20,472 bases of DNA from a virus. This document shows positions 1 to 5,651 of this stretch, in pieces. The stretch spans positions 1 to 20,472 of IMG/VR virus record IMGVR_UViG_3300032053_000663, one strand, 5' to 3'. The notes below the pieces were generated by a model. It was not told where the DNA came from and made no database searches. It was given only the letters and a program-made list of their open reading frames with translations. Every line of letters begins with the position of its first letter. Position 1 is the first letter of the stretch. Position numbers and translations under genes: made by a program.

Positions 1-11
1 AGAAAAAATAG

Positions 12-245
12 ATGAGTTTTGGTTTACGTGACTATGTTGAAAGGCTCTTAGAGGATGGGGAAAATCCTTCTTCTTTTGCATTGTGGGCTTTCGGAAAAGA
101 TTATCTAAATATTACTGGTACAGATAAATTTGCCGATAAATGGAACGAGATACATTCCAATCTTTTTGAAATAAATAAGGCTTGTGAAATCTACCAAGAT
201 ATAGTCAAAATGGTTAATTTATGGAGAGAATTTGGGAAAACATAA
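12..245 (+). CDS. Small hypothetical protein
   Basis: A 77-residue acidic, helix-rich protein that I do not recognise. It has no obvious motif, signal peptide or membrane segment. The ATG follows directly after a TAG at 9-11, which may be the stop of an upstream gene cut off by the window edge (reading ...Lys-Lys-stop). No convincing Shine-Dalgarno is visible in the 11 bases available. Its last 14 bases overlap the start of the next gene, which suggests translational coupling. In this position (just before scaffold and capsid) a portal or portal-linked accessory gene would be expected upstream, but this short protein shows no portal features. It is believable mainly because of its tight overlap with a better supported gene. 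Confidence 0.5.
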   Translation: MSFGLRDYVERLLEDGENPSSFALWAFGKDYLNITGTDKFADKWNEIHSNLFEINKACEIYQDIVKMVNLWREFGKT

Positions 246-840
246 AACCTCTGGACAGCTATCTCATAAGGCATTATCAGATACAACAAAATATGATGCT
301 TTAGAGGTTGCCCATGCTTCCACAGATGACACGATGGATCAATTACTAGAGTCTGTAAAAACATACTACGATAAGATTGATGCAATCACTTTCTGTGTGG
401 TAATGGTTATTTCTAAAGATCCATTGCTTGTTAATTTAAAACGCCGTAAATTCTATTGTTGGCCTTGGCTACCTTCTCCAAGGCCAAATCAAGCTGTATT
501 TCTATACAATAAGATGCTTGATAAAATCACCAAGCGTTTGTGGGTTCTTCCTTGCCCTGAAACAATGGCATATATTACAGAGCCTGGGTTCATGGTCGGT
601 AAAGAATACCAGACGATGCAGCATTGGAGCCGTTCATTCTACAGAGGGACATTCTGGAAGGATATTAGAGACGAGCATAAGATTGACATGCTATCTCAAG
701 AGGAATATTTCGCCTTACATGCCGATGAATTGGCTAATTCTGGATTGTATATAGAGGATCCTGGTATCGCCGAGTCCTTTGATTTTAGTAAAATCCAAGC
801 CAACAATTTCGATAACTCTACTGAACCCGTTATTTCTTAA
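232..840 (+). CDS. Conserved-looking phage protein of unknown function upstream of scaffold
   Basis: A 202-residue soluble protein. I chose the TTG at 232 because GGAGAG lies at 223-228 and the start sits inside the end of the preceding gene. The next in-frame ATG would remove the first 34 residues and has no comparable site. The middle (about residues 45-165) is rich in aromatic and proline residues (for example WPWLPSPRPN and a TMQHWSRSFYRGTFW stretch), which suggests a folded globular domain. The ends are polar. There is no signal peptide or transmembrane helix. Its place between a putative portal-side gene and the scaffold suggests a head-morphogenesis or head-accessory role, but that is inference from position only. 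The last 126 bases are overlapped on the other strand by the alpha-CTD-like gene. Confidence 0.8.
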   Translation: MGKHKTSGQLSHKALSDTTKYDALEVAHASTDDTMDQLLESVKTYYDKIDAITFCVVMVISKDPLLVNLKRRKFYCWPWLPSPRPNQAVFLYNKMLDKITKRLWVLPCPETMAYITEPGFMVGKEYQTMQHWSRSFYRGTFWKDIRDEHKIDMLSQEEYFALHADELANSGLYIEDPGIAESFDFSKIQANNFDNSTEPVIS

Positions 841-1008
841 TATGGTTAGTATAGCAGTTGGAAGGCATAAAACTTCAATCGGAGCATCAAGTTCACATGT
901 TCTGATATATTTTTTGTAATCGTTTAGCTGTTTAAGAAATCCTTTTTTTATTCGATTGATTTCTTTATTCATAACTTTAGAATTATCTTTTTTAACACTC
1001 TCATTCAT
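715..1008 (-). CDS. Small protein resembling RNA polymerase alpha C-terminal domain
   Basis: A 97-residue minus-strand protein. The ATG at 1008-1006 is chosen because GGAG lies five bases upstream on this strand; a longer start at 1071 lacks such a site. Residues 1-40 are lysine-rich and helical. Residues 41-97 read like a bacterial alpha-CTD. The segment begins with a D-A-P-I-E-V-L-x-L-P signature, comparable to RPVDDLELTVRS in E. coli alpha. A helix follows (ILTILRNNGFSRVIEIV), then a helix-hairpin-helix turn (IKGLGDTRILYIQSRI), comparable to LKTPNLGKKSLTEI. In alpha, this domain binds UP-element DNA and activators. A free-standing phage copy could alter host or late promoter choice. The function is inferred; an unrelated HhH DNA-binding protein is the main alternative. 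It lies antisense to the 3' end of the preceding gene and diverges from the scaffold gene with only nine bases between start codons. Confidence 0.62.
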   Translation of the reverse strand: MNESVKKDNSKVMNKEINRIKKGFLKQLNDYKKYIRTCELDAPIEVLCLPTAILTILRNNGFSRVIEIVGLDFTKIKGLGDTRILYIQSRISQFIGM

Positions 1009-1017
1009 AAGGACTCC
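1009..1017. promoter_or_regulatory. Shared ribosome binding segment for two divergent genes
   Basis: The nine bases AAGGACTCC separate two divergent start codons. On the plus strand they give AAGGA followed by four bases and the scaffold ATG. On the minus strand they read GGAGTCCTT and give GGAG followed by five bases and the ATG of the alpha-CTD-like gene. The inner seven bases are palindromic except for the central base. Promoters for the two genes must therefore each lie inside the opposite coding region. Confidence 0.6.
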
Positions 1018-1761
1018 ATGACTACAGATCAAGTACAAACAGAAAATAAAGAAGTTATTAAGAATACGCAAGTTAAATCAGAAGTAACACCTGTTACACC
1101 AGTTATATCTGAATCATCTCCAGATATCAAAACAGAGGAAAACAAGGTCAATTGGGCTAATTTCCGAGAAGAGAGAGAAAGAGAACGTAAAGCTAGATTA
1201 GAAGCTGATAGAATTTCTGAAAAGCGTAAACTAGAAGCTGATGCACTCCGAACAGCTATGGAAGCACTTGTAAATAAACCAACACAACAAGAACACAATG
1301 ATCCGTATTCAAATGAGTCCGATGAGCAACGTGTAGAAAAAATGGTTGCCACAGCATTGGCAAAAGAAAGACAGAAATATCAGGAAGAACAGAAGATAAG
1401 AGATCAAGAGCAGCTTCCTAAAATATTAAAACAAAACTTCAAAGATTTCGATCAGGTTTGTAATTCTGAGAATTTAGATTACCTAGAATTTCATTATCCA
1501 GAAGTAACAGCAGCTTTTAAATATATGCCAGATGGTGTTGAGAAGTGGTCATCCATCTATAATACTGTTAAGAAGTTCGTCCCATATTCTAATAAGAACT
1601 CAGATTCAAAACGAGTAGAGGAAAATATGAAAAAACCACAGATTTCAACACCTGCCATAACAGATACACAGCCTAAAGGTTCGGCTTGGATTCTATCCGA
1701 TGAGAGGAAAAAAGCTAACTGGGAACGTATGCAAAAAGATCGTAAATCTTTTACTGTTTAA
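1018..1761 (+). CDS. Putative capsid scaffolding protein
   Basis: A 247-residue, highly charged protein directly upstream of the major capsid gene, the usual place for an internal scaffold. Residues 1-45 are low-complexity T/V/E/K. Residues 50-87 and about 104-135 are strongly charged heptad-like helices (runs of R/E/K with alanine and leucine), likely coiled coils. Residues 136-190 form a more ordered segment with aromatic residues, and the last 40 residues are basic, as expected for a coat-binding C-terminus. No protease motif is visible, so it does not look like a fused protease-scaffold. AAGGA lies at 1009-1013. Scaffold sequences diverge quickly, so the call rests on composition and position rather than on a recognised family. 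Confidence 0.75.
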   Translation: MTTDQVQTENKEVIKNTQVKSEVTPVTPVISESSPDIKTEENKVNWANFREERERERKARLEADRISEKRKLEADALRTAMEALVNKPTQQEHNDPYSNESDEQRVEKMVATALAKERQKYQEEQKIRDQEQLPKILKQNFKDFDQVCNSENLDYLEFHYPEVTAAFKYMPDGVEKWSSIYNTVKKFVPYSNKNSDSKRVEENMKKPQISTPAITDTQPKGSAWILSDERKKANWERMQKDRKSFTV

Positions 1762-1904
1762 TTAAATATTAAATTTGATATATTTTGGAAAGCTGAATTT
1801 CGGGCTTCGCTAGCCCACGGCTGACTCCACACCTCGCCAGTGTAAGGCTGATTTTAGTTGCATCGCCAGCAACGGAAATTATTCGTACACTATGAGGTAT
1901 AATT
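1762..1904 (+). promoter_or_regulatory. Structured leader upstream of the capsid gene
   Basis: A 143-base gap without a credible gene. It can fold into a hairpin with stem 1802-1806/1812-1816 (GGGCT/AGCCC). A second, longer structure has an outer stem 1839-1844/1886-1891 (AGTGTA/TACACT) and an inner stem 1857-1861/1869-1873 (GTTGC/GCAAC). The second structure ends just before the GAGG ribosome site at 1894-1897. No T-run follows either stem, so neither looks like a terminator. A role in capsid mRNA stability or translation is inference. Confidence 0.35.
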
Positions 1905-2206
1905 ATGTCATTCCCATCAGGAATTACAAATATCAATAACCTTGCGCCCGAAGTTCCAGTGCAAGCGTTAGAAGATTTTCTTTCAACCCCTATGTTCAAT
2001 TTGATCCACTCATTTGGAGTTGATCTTTACCATGCCGAAGCATATCTCGGCAAAACAACACGTATGTCACGTTTTGAGCGTCTTAATACAGATGGCGGTC
2101 AGTTGGATGGTTCTGGTATTGACCCAGCATCAGAAGTGCCTGTTCGTTCTGATATCGATGCAAAAATGGAAATATTCGCAAAGTCTATTGTAGTTAATGA
2201 GCAGGT
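1905..2206 (+). CDS. Major capsid protein, exon 1 (N4-gp56-like)
   Basis: First 100 codons plus two bases of the major capsid gene. The start has GAGG at 1894-1897. The exon encodes the N-terminal arm and the segment ending in IVVNEQV, which in this family leads into a stretch of the form (x)DPVL...LLGxxMRExxDxLxRD; here that continuation is found only 833 bases downstream. Exon 1 ends after T2206, the base that forms the required U-G wobble with the intron guide sequence. If the intron is not removed, translation continues for 20 intron codons to a TAG ending at 2270 and gives a 121-residue truncated product. With exon 2 the protein has 322 residues, a normal size for N4-gp56-type capsid proteins, which carry the HK97 fold. 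The family assignment is by motif and position, not by database search. Confidence 0.85.
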
Positions 2207-3039
2207 CAACGATGAAATAGCCTGCTATAAATCCCTCCTGAATAACTTGGAAGGCCTGTTGGCTGCATAGCCTATGGTAACCAGAGGCAACGGTTTAAGA
2301 AGGTTTAATTAAGGAACCAGTACGACAATGAAGTGCTCTAATCTCATAAAAACATTGCTGACGAAAGTCAATGATATCTTGGCTCAAAGCCTGGGTTCCC
2401 TGCTTTCCTCCGATGCTAGAATGGGGTTTGAAAGTAGTACGAATTTTCAACATGATTTCAATCTGTTTGGTTTTAATAACCATGAAAGGTTGAACCAATT
2501 GGCAAATATGAGTCAACAAGTCACCAGTGGCAACCCATCGGTAATAAGCTTGTCGACTGTTTTTTGGGGTTTGCTTGGCAGAATACTTCCAAGAATTACC
2601 GCCAAAAGTGGATCGAAGCCAATTGATAAGATTCATGTCGGAATTTGTGATGCTAAGGATTGTTTGATAGTGCAAGACTCCAGTCTTTTTATTGGCAGAG
2701 TAATTACCAATAGTAAGACTTCCTTCTCCATCAATAATTCCAGCGAGATAAGCAACTTCTGTGTCTTTATACGTTCTTTTTATGTATTTGTCTTTAGGCA
2801 TTTTAACCTCATGATGAATGTCTATAGTACATTACACGATAAACACTTAAATGTCGAGCCGCAACGTAGCAAGCGGAGAGAGGGCGCACAAAGGTTTATG
2901 TGCGTTCAAGCGGTGCTCTAAACACTAGGGAAACTTAGTGAGGGGTAAGTAGAGAAAGCCCCCGCCACAATAAAGCGTCCTGCGAGACGTTAAAGAATGT
3001 GGTCAGTAGATCAATTAGGTGATCGAAAGTAATAGTTCG
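2207..3039 (+). ncRNA. Group I self-splicing intron in the capsid gene
   Basis: An 833-nt intron. P1 pairs exon bases 2200-2206 (AGCAGGU) with guide bases 2220-2226 (GCCUGCU), perfect apart from the canonical U2206-G2220 wobble at the 5' splice site. P10 pairs 2212-2219 (AUGAAAUA) with the first eight bases of exon 2, 3040-3047 (UAUUUUAU), so the last intron base is G3039. These ends also restore the reading frame. P7 is visible as 2916-2920/2950-2954 (CUCUA/UAGAG), preceded by a J8/7-like GUAAG. Further helices are 2923-2927/2936-2940 (P8-like), 2965-2969/2998-3002 enclosing 2974-2979/2986-2991 (P9-like), and 3009-3013/3020-3024. A hairpin CGCACA/TGTGCG lies near 2885-2905. I could not place P3-P6 with certainty and give no subgroup. 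A LAGLIDADG gene lies inside on the opposite strand. Confidence 0.9.
2295..2801 (-). CDS. LAGLIDADG homing endonuclease, antisense inside the intron
   Basis: A 168-residue endonuclease with a single LAGLIDADG motif (AYLAGIIDGEG, residues 17-27), where E26 is the expected metal-binding acid. The following beta strands (SLTIGNY, YQTILSITNSD) and the helix with a WLRSTFGG motif match the alpha-beta-beta-alpha-beta-beta-alpha core of this family. Single-motif enzymes of this size act as homodimers that cut a 20-30 bp site, usually the intron-less allele. GAGG lies five bases upstream of the ATG on the minus strand, so it has its own ribosome site. No convincing -35/-10 pair was found upstream. 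Its last codons overlap intron sequence near the 5' end of the core. The gene is antisense to the capsid gene and cannot be translated from the capsid pre-mRNA. Confidence 0.92.
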   Translation of the reverse strand: MPKDKYIKRTYKDTEVAYLAGIIDGEGSLTIGNYSANKKTGVLHYQTILSITNSDMNLINWLRSTFGGNSWKYSAKQTPKNSRQAYYRWVATGDLLTHICQLVQPFMVIKTKQIEIMLKIRTTFKPHSSIGGKQGTQALSQDIIDFRQQCFYEIRALHCRTGSLIKPS

Positions 3040-3706
3040 TATTTTATGGGAGAATCCTAAGACATATTCTAAATTTACTGCGCTACTTGGCCAGTGGATG
3101 CGTGAGAAGGAAGATTTGCTCATGCGCGACTTATTTTCTTCCAGTGTTTCCTATATCAACGCCACTGGCGGTGGTAACGGAGATTCTCCAAGTAACATCA
3201 GTTTGAATGATGTAAACAACATTGAATCAATTCTGTTGAATAATGATGGTAGAACGATGCTTGAAAGCATCGATGCCATGAATAAATTTTCGACAGGCCC
3301 CACCAGAGATTCCTTCTTGGCACTTGCAAGTACATCATTGACAAGAGATTTACAAGGGATTCAAGGGGTTTTATTGAAGAACGCATATCCTTCACAAGAG
3401 GGTCTTCGTCCTGAAGAATATTGTTCAGTAAGCCGCTTCCGTTTCTTTGTATCTTCTAAAGCTGCCAAGAAACCAGGTGCTTCGATGCGTGGTAACACAG
3501 TATATACAATCCCAATGTTTGGCTTGGAAGCTGCCGCTAAGATCGAGCAGAACCAATATACAGCCGTTATCGGCTCACGCCCTTCATGGGTTGTTTCCAA
3601 CGTGGCTCAAAATAGTGGACTGTATGCTCGTTTTGCAATTGCTCGCGCGATTACAAACACTAACTGGGTTTCTGGTTTGAATGTCACAACTAACCAAGTA
3701 ACCTAA
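3040..3706 (+). CDS. Major capsid protein, exon 2
   Basis: Second exon of the capsid gene, joined to 1905..2206. The first base completes codon 101 (GT+T, Val). The joined protein continues ILWENPKTYSKFTALLGQ and then WMREKEDLLMRDLF, the conserved spine-helix region expected after the exon 1 end. Downstream features include a glycine-rich loop (NATGGGNGDSPSN), a helical region around the spliced residue 145 (VNNIESILLNNDG) and a C-terminal beta-rich part. Before ATG 3098 there is no useful ribosome site, so independent expression of the 202-residue tail of this exon is unlikely. The stop is 12 bases before the next structural gene, consistent with a shared late transcript. Confidence 0.88.
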
Positions 3707-3718
3707 TAGGGGGATAAC

Positions 3719-4726
3719 ATGGCCTTTACAATTATTACTCAAGGACAATTTACGTCTGCCGGTGTTGGGGTTAAAATTCCTCTACCAAGTTCTGCTGACT
3801 ACTTTGTTACAAAGAACTTAACTCAATTGGCTACAACACAGGCGACAGGTCGCTGTGTGGGCGGCGAATGGTACGGCGGTTCTGCTTTCGCTATTAATGA
3901 TGGTATCAGATGGAAAAAATCTGACAGTACAAACGTCATTAATATGGATAAATTCTCCACTTCAACAGCGTCAAACGGATTTACTTACGTTACAGTAGTT
4001 CCGAATGTTGAGGCTGCTGTAACGGGTGGTACAGCAATTACAGCTGCAAATCCAGCTGTCGTTTCAATCACAAACACATATTCCAACGGGGATCGTGTTC
4101 GTCTTTATGCGACAACCGGTATGCTTCAAATTGCTGGCATGGATTTTACAATCAGCTCAGTTTCCGGTTCTGCCTTTACTTTGCTAGGATTAGATGCAAG
4201 TGCATTTGCTGCACCGGCAACTGGTTTGATAGCACGCAGGATTTCCCAGTTTGATTCAGTAGAACCAAGATATTTGTTTATCACTAAGATTACACAAGCA
4301 TCTCAAGCGGTTGTAACTGTATCTTGTGAACATAACTATGTGGTTGGTGAACTGATTACATTCTCAGTACCAGTTTCATTCGGTATGTCACAACTTCAAG
4401 GTTTAACAGGTAAGATTGTTGCGGTAGGTGCTTATACTATGACTGTAGACATTGATACATCGACATTCACTGCATTTGCATTCCCTGCAAGCACATCGGT
4501 ACCGACAGTCCAATTGTTTGCAACCTTGGCACCTGCTGGTCAACGTACACAGTTTAATCCGATTACTGGTATTCAGACCGGTTACGATTTCAACTATCCT
4601 CCATATCATACTGGGCAGTTTAGCCCATACATGTACTTGGCCGCCGGTGTTCAATCGCCAGCCGGTTCAACAAGTGATGTAATCGTATGGCAGGCTTTGA
4701 AAACTGAGACAGGCATCATAGCTTAG
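3719..4726 (+). CDS. Head-associated structural protein with two FCCH-like beta domains
   Basis: A 335-residue beta-rich protein directly after the capsid gene, preceded by a GGGGG-containing site (ataGGGGGAtaacATG). Residues 1-95 look like a small beta domain. Residues about 105-170 and 189-257 are two copies of a module with the pattern [hydrophobic strand]-x-Gly-D/E-x-[I/V]-x-[L/F]...GM-x-Q-[L/I]-x-G...-x-[F/M]-T-[L/V]...D-x-S-x-F-x-A-F. This resembles the first catalytic cysteine half-domain (FCCH)-like fold often annotated in phage virion proteins. The last 75 residues are aromatic and glycine-rich. Location and abundance logic suggest a capsid decoration, head-fibre or head-completion protein. 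The gene is followed by a strong terminator. Assignment to a virion role is fairly sure; the exact role is not. Confidence 0.8.
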   Translation: MAFTIITQGQFTSAGVGVKIPLPSSADYFVTKNLTQLATTQATGRCVGGEWYGGSAFAINDGIRWKKSDSTNVINMDKFSTSTASNGFTYVTVVPNVEAAVTGGTAITAANPAVVSITNTYSNGDRVRLYATTGMLQIAGMDFTISSVSGSAFTLLGLDASAFAAPATGLIARRISQFDSVEPRYLFITKITQASQAVVTVSCEHNYVVGELITFSVPVSFGMSQLQGLTGKIVAVGAYTMTVDIDTSTFTAFAFPASTSVPTVQLFATLAPAGQRTQFNPITGIQTGYDFNYPPYHTGQFSPYMYLAAGVQSPAGSTSDVIVWQALKTETGIIA

Positions 4727-4735
4727 TTTTAATAA

Positions 4736-4773
4736 AGACCATATCGAGTAACCCCTCGATATGGTCTATTTTT
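4736..4773 (+). terminator. Strong intrinsic terminator after the head genes
   Basis: A perfect 13-bp stem (4736-4748 with 4755-4767, AGACCATATCGAG/CTCGATATGGTCT) with a six-base loop is followed by A and five T residues (4769-4773). It abuts the GAGG ribosome site of the next gene (4774-4777), leaving no room for a new promoter. It is therefore likely to be a partial terminator that lets some late transcripts read through into the tail genes. Confidence 0.88.
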
Positions 4774-4781
4774 GAGGTATT

Positions 4782-5180
4782 ATGACAGTTCCAAACAATT
4801 CAAACGTTTATCTCCCTGGAACTATTCAGATTCCCTCGGCATTAGAGATAATCGCAGTGACCAGAGCGTTTCCTATGGTCATAACGATTATTGTAGATTC
4901 TACAACGCAAAATAATTCTTACATTGCTGGACAACTAATAAAATTATTTATACCTTATGGTTATGGTATGTGGCAGGCTAATGGTCTCAATGCTAAGATT
5001 TTGTCAATCAATGGAAATGATTTATCACTGAACATTGATTCAAGAAATTTCGATGCTTTTTCGATACCTTCTTCAGGAATTAAGCCGGCATCCATGTCGC
5101 CATCGGGGAGCAAAAATCTCGAATACAATAATTTAACAAACAAAATCGCGTTTCAATGCCTAAACAATGAAGGAAATTAA
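4782..5180 (+). CDS. Small virion protein, paralogue of the second module of the preceding gene
   Basis: A 132-residue protein with GAGG at 4774-4777. Residues about 22-97 repeat the second beta module of the gene before it. The shared pattern is G-x-L-I-x-[F/L]-x-[I/V]-P-x-x-[Y/F]-G-M-x-Q, then a Gly-Leu and Lys-Ile pair, then I-D-[S/T]-[R/S]-x-F-x-A-F-x-[I/F]-P. This points to duplication of that domain as a separate gene. The C-terminal tail is polar, with ILE-poor, Asn-rich composition. The stop overlaps the next start (TAATG at 5178-5182). It is probably a minor capsid or neck component; I infer this from relatedness and position only. Confidence 0.72.
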   Translation: MTVPNNSNVYLPGTIQIPSALEIIAVTRAFPMVITIIVDSTTQNNSYIAGQLIKLFIPYGYGMWQANGLNAKILSINGNDLSLNIDSRNFDAFSIPSSGIKPASMSPSGSKNLEYNNLTNKIAFQCLNNEGN

Positions 5181-5605
5181 TGAAAAAACAAATCACACTT
5201 TGTACAGCTAGTGGGGAAGAACATGGGTTGTTGGGACTTTTACCTAATGCAGTTCCTTTTGATGATTTTAAGGCGATGACACCTGAGCATAAAGCTGAAT
5301 GTCAAAAAAAGTTAAAGAGGGATAAAGAGCTTATTAAAGGCCGTTATATCAATAGACGCGGAGCAAATGAAAGACTAGAGAAACCCTACTGTGCAGGCGC
5401 AGGCGAGCCAATTCAACTGTGGAAGCTCATTCCTGAACATACGTACGATCTTCCAAGAGGAATGATTGATGAAGTTAATGACAGTCGTATGCCAGTAAGA
5501 GCTGATCTTGTAAGTGTAGATGGTAGAGATGTAAACAGAGATGGAACTCCAACAAAAAAGGATAGTTTCGACATTATTCATGAAATTGTACCGTGTTCTT
5601 TTTAA
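5180..5605 (+). CDS. Hypothetical virion-region protein
   Basis: A 141-residue soluble protein, basic in the middle (residues 45-75) with a conserved-looking C-terminal half that contains IQLWKLIPEHTYDLPRGM and ends in DSFDIIHEIVPCSF. I do not recognise a family. The start shares a base with the preceding stop (TAATG), so translation is probably coupled. In podovirus-like late operons this slot, between capsid accessory genes and the tail adaptor, commonly holds a neck or head-completion protein. Nothing in the sequence proves that. A mobile HNH gene follows and separates it from the tail adaptor. Confidence 0.7.
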   Translation: MKKQITLCTASGEEHGLLGLLPNAVPFDDFKAMTPEHKAECQKKLKRDKELIKGRYINRRGANERLEKPYCAGAGEPIQLWKLIPEHTYDLPRGMIDEVNDSRMPVRADLVSVDGRDVNRDGTPTKKDSFDIIHEIVPCSF

Positions 5606-5617
5606 ATAGGTTTCATG

Positions 5618-5651
5618 TATAATCACCACTTCACAAGGAGTGGTGATTATG
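5618..5651 (+). promoter_or_regulatory. Hairpin holding the HNH ribosome site, with an overlapping -10 box
   Basis: A perfect 11-bp inverted repeat (5619-5629 with 5640-5650) has a 10-base loop (5630-5639) containing AAGGA of the Shine-Dalgarno. The start codon ATG 5649-5651 sits in the right arm. Read-through mRNA from upstream would therefore hide the ribosome site and start. A perfect TATAAT lies at 5618-5623, overlapping the left arm; a transcript starting about seven bases later would lack the left arm and be open for translation. No good -35 box was found. The layout is like that known for T4 homing genes such as I-TevI; its use here is inference. Confidence 0.6.

Noticed and set aside
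1802-1816. GGGCT/AGCCC hairpin as a terminator after the scaffold gene
   Set aside because: Only five base pairs and no T-run on either strand.
1898-1904. TATAAT-like sequences just before start codons (for example 1898-1903 and 20464-20469) as promoters
   Set aside because: They are the AT-rich spacer between GAGGT/AGGT and ATG. A transcript starting from them would lack the ribosome site.
1769-1999. 76-codon minus-strand frame across the capsid leader
   Set aside because: No ribosome site, overlaps capsid exon 1, and no recognisable pattern.
1905-2270. 121-residue frame as a complete small gene
   Set aside because: It is capsid exon 1 read 20 codons into the intron. The P1/P10 boundaries and the rest of the capsid protein downstream explain it.
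2328-2921. 197-codon plus-strand frame inside the intron
   Set aside because: It is the complement of the LAGLIDADG gene, has no ribosome site and gives a protein without recognisable features.
2333-2921. Direct repeat GTGCTCTAA at 2333-2341 and 2913-2921, as a possible target duplication from endonuclease gene insertion
   Set aside because: A shared 9-mer somewhere within about 600 bases is expected by chance roughly 0.6 times. The second copy contains the P7 strand, so only that copy has an assigned role.
3098-3706. 202-residue frame starting at ATG 3098 as a separate gene
   Set aside because: The frame is open upstream to the splice site, the ATG has no Shine-Dalgarno, and residues before it continue the capsid motif.
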